From Chryseobacterium gleum (GTDB lineage Bacteria > Bacteroidota > Bacteroidia > Flavobacteriales_F > PHOS-HE28), in NCBI GenBank assembly GCA_945872795.1, contig CAMCAZ010000007.1, positions 1 through 64,000 on the forward strand: DNA of 64,000 nt. Reading direction: 5' to 3'. Under the pieces are notes generated by a model. The model ran no database searches. It was not told where the DNA came from and saw only the letters and a list, made by a program, of their open reading frames with translations. Below are positions 45,947 to 51,983 of this stretch, piece by piece; position 1 is the first letter of the stretch; each line of letters starts with the position of its first letter. A program made the translations under genes and the position numbers.

Positions 45947-47533
45947 CTACTTCCGCTTCTTCAGGAACAGGATCTCCTTTTCCGTCAGGTGCCTCCACTT
46001 TCCGCGGGGCATGTCCTTCTTGGTCAGCCCTGCGAAGACCACCCGGTCCAGCTTCACCACCTCATAGCCCAGCGCCGCGAACATGCGGCGCACGATGCGG
46101 TTGCGCCCCATGTGCAGCTTGATGCCCACTTCCTTGCGTGCACTTTCGTCCACGTAGGCGGCTTCATCCGCCTGGGCCAGGCCATCCTCCAGCTCAAGAC
46201 CCTCCACCAGTTGCATAAGGTGGGCCTTGGTCACGGCCTTGTCGAGGGTGGCATGGTAGAGCTTCTCGGCACCATGGCTGGGGTGGGTGAGCTTCTTGGC
46301 GAGGTCACCATCATTGGTCATCAGCAGCACGCCGGTGGTATGGCGGTCCAGGCGGCCCACGGGGTAAAGGCGCTCCGTGCAGGCCTGGGCGATGAGGTGC
46401 ATCACGGTGCGTCGGTCACGCGGGTCGTCCGTGGTGGTGATGAAGTCCTTCGGTTTGTTCAGCAGCACGTAGCGGAGCTTTTCCATGCTGAGCCGCTGTC
46501 CACCGTAGTGCACCTTGTCGCTGGGATACACCTTGGTGCCCAGTTCGGTCACGATCACGCCGTTCACGGAGACCACGCCGGCCTTGATCAGGTCGTCGGC
46601 CTCACGCCGGCTGGCCACCCCGCTTTGGCTGAGGTAGCGGTTCAGGCGCATCAGTCCATCCGGGGCCGCCTCGCCACCGGTGCCCAGGTTGCGTTTGGGC
46701 CGTGCCGCTTTGCGGGTGGAGCGACCTCCGAAATTCTTGGGGGGTCCATCGAACGCGGGACGTTCCGAGCGTTCGCCGCTCCGTTCATCCCGGCCCGGTG
46801 GCCGAGTGCTGCGTGGCCGGTCGCTGCTTCCGGGTCCTTTGGCGTAGGGTCGTTCGGTGCGTGGACCGCCGCTGCCTTCGCGGAAGGGACGATCACCGCC
46901 CCGTGCGCCTTCCCGGGGGCCTGAACTGCGTGGCCGGTCGCTGCTTCCGGGTCCTTTGGCGTATGGTCGTTCGGTGCGTGCACCGCTGCTGCTTTCGCGG
47001 AAGGGACGCTCACCTTCGCGCGGTCCTGCGGACCGTTCGGAAGGGCGCGCCGATCCGGTGCTGCGGGGGGCATCCCGTTGGGGTCGCCCACCCATGCCCG
47101 GCCTCCGGGGTCCTTCGCTCTTGGATCCGCGACCAGCGGAGGATGGGCGTTTGCCAGTGCCGGCAGAGGCACCGCGGTCGCTGCCGGGGCGGTCCTCCGT
47201 GGCGCGCGTTCCCGCCGGCCGACCCTGGTAGCCTTCGCCGCCAGAGCGTGGACCCGTTCGGGATGAGGCCGACCGTTCGCCACCGGGACGTGCGTTCGGC
47301 TTGCGACGCTCGAACACCGGCCCGTCATAGCCCTCGCGCCCTGCTGCCGGTGGGCGTTTGCCCGCCCGGGTGGAGCGGGGACGCTTGGGCTCCTCCTCGC
47401 CCAGGGGTTTGCGCTCGGCGCTTTTGCCCTCCCGCTTGGGTGCTTTCCCTTTTGCGGCGGTGGACTTGCCAGGCTTGGAAGGCCCCTTCTTTCCGCCTTT
47501 GCCAGCGCGGTTGCGATCAGTACGGTCGGTCAT
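45947..47533 (-). CDS. RsuA/RluB-family pseudouridine synthase with low-complexity extension
   Basis: A 528-residue protein. The catalytic half (from about residue 295) has an S4 RNA-binding domain (LMRLNRYLSQSGVASRREAD) and the synthase domain with YPVGRLDRHTTGVLLMTNDG, where Asp is the nucleophile. This half is RluB/RsuA-like and modifies rRNA. The first 290 residues are an Arg/Gly/Ser/Pro-rich extension (units such as RTERPYAKGPGSSDRPRS) likely to be disordered and to bind RNA. The extension is encoded by near-identical DNA repeats about 117 bases apart. Extensions of this sort occur in other Bacteroidota. The gene overlaps yraN by 17 bases. Confidence 0.92.
   Translation of the reverse strand: MTDRTDRNRAGKGGKKGPSKPGKSTAAKGKAPKREGKSAERKPLGEEEPKRPRSTRAGKRPPAAGREGYDGPVFERRKPNARPGGERSASSRTGPRSGGEGYQGRPAGTRATEDRPGSDRGASAGTGKRPSSAGRGSKSEGPRRPGMGGRPQRDAPRSTGSARPSERSAGPREGERPFRESSSGARTERPYAKGPGSSDRPRSSGPREGARGGDRPFREGSGGPRTERPYAKGPGSSDRPRSTRPPGRDERSGERSERPAFDGPPKNFGGRSTRKAARPKRNLGTGGEAAPDGLMRLNRYLSQSGVASRREADDLIKAGVVSVNGVIVTELGTKVYPSDKVHYGGQRLSMEKLRYVLLNKPKDFITTTDDPRDRRTVMHLIAQACTERLYPVGRLDRHTTGVLLMTNDGDLAKKLTHPSHGAEKLYHATLDKAVTKAHLMQLVEGLELEDGLAQADEAAYVDESARKEVGIKLHMGRNRIVRRMFAALGYEVVKLDRVVFAGLTKKDMPRGKWRHLTEKEILFLKKRK
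46797..46978 (-). repeat. Internal direct repeats in the pseudouridine synthase extension
   Basis: A block of about 45 bases containing GTCGCTGCTTCCGGGTCCTT and GGTCGTTCGGTGCGTG occurs twice, near 46813-46860 and 46930-46977, 117 bases apart. Parts such as CGCGGAAGGGACG also repeat around them. The repeats keep the reading frame and yield the ERPYAKGPGSSDRPRS unit. Confidence 0.6.
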
Positions 47534-47897
47534 GGGTGGTCGGGTAGAACGCGTCGGGAATGTGGTGTATGTATGGCTTGCCGCTGGGGTGCAGGATGAT
47601 GCTGACGATGTCGAAGCGTACGCTCAAGGCGCACCCGGTGGTTTGAATATACGCATTGGCGGCCTGGATGATGCGCCCGCGCTTCCCTTTCTTCACGGCC
47701 TCCTCCGGTTGCCCGAACTGCTCGCTGCTGCGGGTCTTCACCTCCGCGATGACCAGCTCGTGCCCTTGGCGTGCGATGATGTCCAGTTCATGTCTGGCAT
47801 GTTTCCAGTTCCGCTCCAGCACCAAGTACCCGGCCTCCTCCAGGAAGCGGCACGCCAGTTGCTCACCAAGAGCGCCGGTTTCGTTGTGCTCAGCCAT
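47517..47897 (-). CDS. YraN/UPF0102 family protein
   Basis: A 126-residue protein of the YraN family, related to endonuclease folds. It starts MAEHNETGALGEQLACRFLE and carries HELDIIARQGHELVIAEVKT, giving the E-x-D...ExK pattern of the PD-(D/E)XK superfamily. AVKKGKRGRIIQAANAYIQ is also typical. The biochemical role is unknown. It overlaps the start of the pseudouridine synthase gene by 17 bases, which implies translational coupling. Confidence 0.94.
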   Translation of the reverse strand: MAEHNETGALGEQLACRFLEEAGYLVLERNWKHARHELDIIARQGHELVIAEVKTRSSEQFGQPEEAVKKGKRGRIIQAANAYIQTTGCALSVRFDIVSIILHPSGKPYIHHIPDAFYPTTHDRPY

Positions 47898-47995
47898 CTG
47901 TGGAAAGATCGGCCCGTAACCAATCCGTCACGATGCCGTTGAAGGTCTAAAATTGAGGGTTTTCCTCCACATGGCCTTGTAACCTGAACCGTAAG

Positions 47996-48640
47996 ATGCA
48001 CACACCCATGTCCTTGTTCCGTCCTTTATGCCTTGTCTTCCTCCTGCTTGCTGCGGGTTTGCACGCACAACCGTTCGAGGGTGTGGTTGAATTCACGAAG
48101 ACCACGGGGCCCGTTGTCACCACCTACAAATACTTTGTCAAGGGTGACCGCATACGGATCGAGGAGATCGGTGCACGGGGCAAAGTACAGGGCATCATGC
48201 TTGTGGACAACCGGGACAAGACCGTCAGCGCCATCAGCCCGGAGCGAAAACTATACATGGATGTCCCCAACATGCGACTTCCCAAGGATGTGGTCGTGAG
48301 CGTGCAGAAGACCTCGGAGATGAAGGAAATCGCAGGATATAAGTGCGAGAAGTGGATCGTCAAGAGCCCCAAGGAGGATCGCCAGATCAGTTATTGGGTG
48401 GCCGCCGATGAGTTCAACTTCTTCGTACCCCTGTTGGAGACGCTGAACCGTAAGGACGAGCAGGCCGTATTCTTCTTGCAGGTGAAGGATAACGGCGGTG
48501 TGTTTCCCATGCTTGGTGTAGAGCAGAAGATGGACGGAGCGGAGGTGAGCCGTCTGGAAGTGACCAAGGTGACCAAGGGCGCACAGAAACCCGCGCTGTT
48601 CGAGATCCCCGCCGGGTACAACAAATTTGAGCGGAACTGA
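47996..48640 (+). CDS. DUF4412 exported protein
   Basis: A 214-residue protein with a signal peptide (LFRPLCLVFLLLAAGLHAQ). The body fits the DUF4412 pattern: FEGVVEFTKTTGPVVTTYKY, VKGDRIRIEEIG, ATTRVDN-like VDNRDKTVSAISPERKLYM, and IAGYKCEKWIVKSP. The family is widespread in Bacteroidota envelopes and has no known function. An alternative ATG at 48008 would shorten the signal peptide by four residues. It is followed by a strong terminator. Confidence 0.85.
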   Translation: MHTPMSLFRPLCLVFLLLAAGLHAQPFEGVVEFTKTTGPVVTTYKYFVKGDRIRIEEIGARGKVQGIMLVDNRDKTVSAISPERKLYMDVPNMRLPKDVVVSVQKTSEMKEIAGYKCEKWIVKSPKEDRQISYWVAADEFNFFVPLLETLNRKDEQAVFFLQVKDNGGVFPMLGVEQKMDGAEVSRLEVTKVTKGAQKPALFEIPAGYNKFERN

Positions 48641-48672
48641 TCGGCATAGCGCCAACATTCCAGATCCGCACC

Positions 48673-48710
48673 CGTAGCGTCGACCCACCGGGTCGACGCT
48701 ACGTTTTTTT
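48673..48710 (+). terminator. Perfect rho-independent terminator (GTCGACCC family, copy 3)
   Basis: A perfect 14-bp stem (CGTAGCGTCGACCC / GGGTCGACGCTACG at 48673-48686 and 48690-48703) with loop ACC is followed by seven T (48704-48710). It lies 32 bases after the DUF4412 stop and ends that transcript; on the other strand it is 11 bases beyond the ldcA-type gene end, without a T-tract. Its core is the same as the repeats at 22543 and 29034. Confidence 0.9.
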
Positions 48711-48721
48711 GGCAATTCCGA

Positions 48722-49690
48722 TCACGCGGTTTCTCGGTCGACGTACGCGATCGACGCACCGTGATCAGTAACGCTGAGGCTCACCGTAGCGCCCAGCACC
48801 AACGCCCTGTTGTCATCGATGTGACCGGCCGGAAAGCCGTAGCACACGGGAAAGTCCGCATCACCCACAGCATCGGCGATGATCTGTTCGGCGGTCTTGC
48901 CGAAGGGGTCCGCAGGGTTCTTGTCGTGCATGTCGCTCATGCCGCCCACCATCAGCCCGGCCAGGCCCTTGAACCAGCCCGACAGGTGTAGGTTCTGCAC
49001 CATGCGGTCCAGGTGGTAGAGCAGTTCGTCCAGGTCCTCGATGAACAGGACCTTGCCGCGCGGATCGATGTCGTAGGGCGTACCGCGCAGGGCATAGAGC
49101 AGGGAGAGGTTGCCGCCGATGAGGATGCCTTCACCCTGGCCCACGCGCGTGAACGGTGTCCCGATGGATGTCGGGAGGTCATGGGTGAACAGGTGGCTCA
49201 CCCATTCGCCGTTCGCCATCGACGATCCGTCCTGCATTAGCGCTGCCCGCAAGCTCTCCCGGCATTGCTCCGTCTTCGTCCCGATGTTGAACGGCATCTG
49301 CGCGTGCAGGCTGGCCATCCCCATGTTGTGCAGCGCGTTGTGCAGCACGGTGATGTCGCTGAAGCCCACGATCCACTTCGGGTCCCGCTTCAGCGAGGAA
49401 AGGTCCAAGTGGTCCAGGAGATGCACGGTGCCGTAGCCGCCACGGGCGCACCAGATGGCCCGTACGGCGGGGTCGTCCAGCATCTGCTGAATGTCCGCTG
49501 CACGTTCCTCGGCCGTGCCCGCCTGTTGGAAGTGTTTGCGGCCGATGCCGGCCCCCAGCTTCACTTTCAGGCCCCAGCTTTCCGCCAGGGCGATGCCGTC
49601 GCGCAGCTCATCCACCGTGATGGCGCGGGCCGTGGGGACGATGGCGATGGTGTCACCGGGGCGGAGGGAAGGCGGGATCGACACGGACAT
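48722..49690 (-). CDS. LD-carboxypeptidase (S66 family)
   Basis: A 322-residue peptidase that trims the terminal D-alanine of murein tetrapeptides in cell-wall recycling. Family blocks are SLRPGDTIAIVPTARAI at the N-terminus, RAIWCARGGYGTVHLLDHLD, and KWIVGFSDITVLHNALHNMG with the nucleophilic serine. The Glu and His of the triad should be in GILIGGNLS-to-FIEDLDE and GFPAGHIDDN. The ATG at 49690 is chosen; a longer frame runs into the attC-like element. It is the first normal-composition gene after the cassette island. Confidence 0.93.
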   Translation of the reverse strand: MSVSIPPSLRPGDTIAIVPTARAITVDELRDGIALAESWGLKVKLGAGIGRKHFQQAGTAEERAADIQQMLDDPAVRAIWCARGGYGTVHLLDHLDLSSLKRDPKWIVGFSDITVLHNALHNMGMASLHAQMPFNIGTKTEQCRESLRAALMQDGSSMANGEWVSHLFTHDLPTSIGTPFTRVGQGEGILIGGNLSLLYALRGTPYDIDPRGKVLFIEDLDELLYHLDRMVQNLHLSGWFKGLAGLMVGGMSDMHDKNPADPFGKTAEQIIADAVGDADFPVCYGFPAGHIDDNRALVLGATVSLSVTDHGASIAYVDRETA

Positions 49691-49755
49691 GGGGCGAAGG
49701 TCAGCAGTCTTGTGCAAACCGAGTAACGGATCGGTGCACTCCCTCTTGAACTTCA

Positions 49756-49884
49756 CTAACGGCTTGGCGCTTGGCGAAGAAGCGGATTTCGAAACACTAA
49801 ACTGTCTGTCAGCACTATACTTGATACGAAGCACAAAGTTTCATTTAAGCCCTGAGCCCGCTTTTTTGCCAAACGCCTGTTACC
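49756..49884 (-). repeat. attC-like site A
   Basis: A 129-base element just beyond cassette gene 1. On the minus strand it starts GGTAACAGGCGTTTGGC and ends GCCAAGCCGTTAGTG, so the ends form inverted halves (AACAGGCGTTTGGC against AACGGCTTGGC), with inner arms AAAAAAGCGGG and CCGCTTCTTCG. The middle includes GTTTAGTG. Size, imperfect palindromy and the terminal AAC/GTT triplets match integron attC sites. It is nearly identical to site C (about eight differences). Confidence 0.75.
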
Positions 49885-49891
49885 TGCTGCC

Positions 49892-50467
49892 TTACTTTCT
49901 TGTCCAATTAACATTTCTCTTATCTGTGTATTTTATAATTCCTATTTGAGTGTCAAAAGTAAAGTTATTGATTCCCTTCTCGACATTTATTTCTGGATAT
50001 GTCGCTTTGTTGCGTTCAAAAAAGTACGTAGAACTGTCAAGCTGTTCAATATTGGTTATTTCATCACCACTGAAAACTATCCCAATAAATATTAATTCTT
50101 TGTCAGTAAACTCACTTGAAGATGAATTTGAAATTCTAAATAAGTCTTGGTCATACCTCTTTGTATCACCACTCATTTTCGCAAATTGATGATAGCTCCC
50201 TTTGGTAAATTCATACGCCACCGAAAAAGTCGTCCTATCATAATACCCCTGTTCTATATTCCTAATTGAGTATTTTGTTGTGTCCGTTTTATGGAAAATA
50301 ATACTGTCAATTTCCTCAAATTCTGATATAAATATTACTGTTTCAGTTTTATTATAAGGTCCAAACCATTTAAGGTCTTCAGAAGAAAAGGTTTTTACCT
50401 TACCAACATAACAAGCTTGAAGTAATACTAAGGTCAAAAATCCAATACAAATTTTCTTAAAGTTCAT
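49892..50467 (-). CDS. Cassette gene 1: A+T-rich lipoprotein
   Basis: A 191-residue lipoprotein with a short signal and lipobox LLQAC (Cys19). The remainder is beta-rich with many charged residues (FSSEDLKWFGPYNKTETVIF, YDRTTFSVAYEFTKGSYHQF); I do not recognise the family. Codon use is very A+T-rich, unlike the housekeeping genes around it. It is flanked by attC-like sites A and B and is the last gene of the island before the LD-carboxypeptidase. It is probably an acquired cassette. Confidence 0.75.
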   Translation of the reverse strand: MNFKKICIGFLTLVLLQACYVGKVKTFSSEDLKWFGPYNKTETVIFISEFEEIDSIIFHKTDTTKYSIRNIEQGYYDRTTFSVAYEFTKGSYHQFAKMSGDTKRYDQDLFRISNSSSSEFTDKELIFIGIVFSGDEITNIEQLDSSTYFFERNKATYPEINVEKGINNFTFDTQIGIIKYTDKRNVNWTRK

Positions 50468-50494
50468 TTCTATAAATATTCTTTTAAGGTTGCA

Positions 50495-50619
50495 GCTAAC
50501 GGTTCGCGTATATGACTTGTGGCGATTTCCGAAGTACGTTCCCGTCCACCGTGACCAAAATTAGCTAAAAGTGCTAAGCTTTGTCACTTTCCCGCCATAA
50601 GTTATATGCGCTGTTGTGC
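50495..50619 (-). repeat. attC-like site B
   Basis: On the minus strand it starts GCACAACAGCGCATATAAC and ends GTCATATACGCGAACCGTTAGC. The halves GCGCATATAACTTATGGCG and CGCCACAAGTCATATACGCG pair over about 19 positions with few mismatches. The middle contains an inner palindrome-like part (AAAGCTTAGCACTTTTAGCT). Its sequence is unrelated to sites A and C, but the layout, length and AAC/GTT ends are the same. Confidence 0.7.
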
Positions 50620-50628
50620 TTTCGTGTT

Positions 50629-51012
50629 TTATTTTATTTTCAAAGTCGACCACCTCTTTTTATACTTCCAACTTGACTTTGTACAATCTAGCTCAACTAA
50701 TGTATCATTTTCAATTAACTCTAATCCACATATTCCTGGACTCTCTTTGTAAATGTTTTTTGTTGCCCATGGAAAATTAATGTCCATTAGAGAAGTTCCT
50801 ACCCAGAGCGATTCATTTGGTTTAATTTCGATTATGGTGTCAACTTTTGCACTGAATTCTCCCTGATTAGGGTCAATAGGATAATTTGGAACATGTATTC
50901 TGATATTCTTATAAGTTCTATTTTGAACAGAATAATGAAGATGATTGACAGCATCACAAGCAAACAAGGTTACTGATACCAACCCTAATAGTATGTGTTT
51001 TCCGAATTTCAT
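50629..51012 (-). CDS. Cassette gene 2: A+T-rich lipoprotein
   Basis: A 127-residue lipoprotein with lipobox VTLFAC (Cys20). A small domain follows (YSVQNRTYKNIRIHVPNYPI, DTIIEIKPNESLWVGTSLMD). There is one cysteine pair candidate near the C-terminus (ICGLEL, ELDCTK). No family is recognised. The ATG at 51012 is chosen because it begins the signal peptide; the longer open frame runs through attC-like site C and is not real. The gene is strongly A+T-rich and is bounded by sites B and C. Confidence 0.75.
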   Translation of the reverse strand: MKFGKHILLGLVSVTLFACDAVNHLHYSVQNRTYKNIRIHVPNYPIDPNQGEFSAKVDTIIEIKPNESLWVGTSLMDINFPWATKNIYKESPGICGLELIENDTLVELDCTKSSWKYKKRWSTLKIK

Positions 51013-51025
51013 TTTTTTACATGAC

Positions 51026-51157
51026 GCATAACGGTTTGGCGCTTGGCGAAGAAGCGGATTTCGAAGCACTAAACTGTCTGCCAGCACTGAACTTGATACG
51101 AAGCACAAAGCTTCATTTAAGCACTGAACCCGCTTTTTTGCCAAACGCCTGTTAGCC
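51026..51157 (-). repeat. attC-like site C
   Basis: On the minus strand it starts GGCTAACAGGCGTTTGGC and ends GCCAAACCGTTATGCG, 14 bases before cassette gene 2. The inner arms and middle are the same as in site A apart from about eight substitutions, although the flanking genes are unrelated. GTTATGC at the 3' end is the same form as in the Vibrio cholerae repeat family. Confidence 0.75.
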
Positions 51158-51161
51158 ACAG

Positions 51162-51776
51162 TTATTTTTCGTTTATTTTCCATTCGTTATCTTCAAACAC
51201 AAATATTCCATTCCCTGCTCTAATTCTTTTTATATATCTGTCATATTTAGCTTCATCAAGTGTCCAAGCTAAACACCAATAGTTAAACATTTCAGGTTCT
51301 TTTTTAATCTCGTTGATATTTTTTTGTTGTTCTTTTGAAAATAATAAGACAGCTTCTTCATATTTTTTTTCATCCATCAATTTTTTCAGTTTCTCAACAG
51401 TTTTTAATTGTCCTGCAATTGTGTCAATTGGTATGTTCTGTTTGATGGAGTATTTATCAATTAAGTTTTCTTCAGATTTATACCATTTTTTGAAATTATG
51501 AATACTTCCGTTCGTATAAATTGTATCAACGTTTTTGTCTGTATAGTGAATTAAAATTCTATGAGTTTTCATATATTTTGTCGGACCCAAATCTTTCGAT
51601 TTATTTAGGTCTGCAATAAACTCTTTCTCAAAGCCTTCGTTCATTTGTAATTTAATTCCCGGAAATCCTTGGTAAATTTCAATTAGTTCTACATTACTTG
51701 AGTTAATTGTCAAAGTCTTGTATGAGCCACAAGAAATCATAAGTCCTAAAATTGTCAAAATAGCTATTTGTCTCAT
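51162..51776 (-). CDS. Cassette gene 3: A+T-rich lipoprotein
   Basis: A 204-residue lipoprotein with lipobox LMISC (Cys16). A domain with possible helical repeats follows (KTVEKLKKLMDEKKYEEAVL, FSKEQQKNINEIKKEPEMFN). The gene ends KIRAGNGIFVFEDNEWKINEK-like. No family is recognised. Codon use is A+T-rich (AAA, TTT, ATT dominate). It is the first gene of the island on the minus strand, divergent from metG. Confidence 0.75.
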   Translation of the reverse strand: MRQIAILTILGLMISCGSYKTLTINSSNVELIEIYQGFPGIKLQMNEGFEKEFIADLNKSKDLGPTKYMKTHRILIHYTDKNVDTIYTNGSIHNFKKWYKSEENLIDKYSIKQNIPIDTIAGQLKTVEKLKKLMDEKKYEEAVLLFSKEQQKNINEIKKEPEMFNYWCLAWTLDEAKYDRYIKRIRAGNGIFVFEDNEWKINEK

Positions 51777-51794
51777 TGTCGTTTTATAATTGTG

Positions 51795-51860
51795 GCTAAC
51801 TGCAGATATACGCACCTGTTTCGCATATCACCCCGGGAATGGGTGGATATGCGCAACTCC
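51795..51860 (-). repeat. Possible attC-like half-site D
   Basis: The stretch from GGCTAACTGCAGATATACGC (plus strand) to GCGCAACTCC contains the hairpin GCATATCACCC / GGGTGGATATGC (one-base bulge) and ends in the same AAC/GTT polarity as the other sites. It is shorter and less symmetrical than A-C and lies between cassette gene 3 and metG, where the composition changes. It could mark the array boundary. Confidence 0.4.
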
Positions 51861-51966
51861 TGGCGTGGCCTGGGTCGTTGGTCCTGGATGCGCTCATCAC
51901 AGCCAAGATAAGGGTGGCGCCTGGCCTTCGCCAAGCACGCTGCCTGTGTCTCCCGGTGCGCTTCGG

Positions 51967-51974
51967 TACCTTCG
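51967..51974 (+). promoter_or_regulatory. Possible -7 box of metG
   Basis: TACCTTCG lies 9 or 21 bases before the two candidate GTG starts of metG. The same box precedes purQ, the gene at 19461 and the gene at 57449. Confidence 0.35.
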
Positions 51975-51983
51975 CGGCCCGAA

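Noticed and set aside
50629-51183. A longer form of cassette gene 2
   Set aside because: The added N-terminus is the translation of attC-like site C and would bury the signal peptide.
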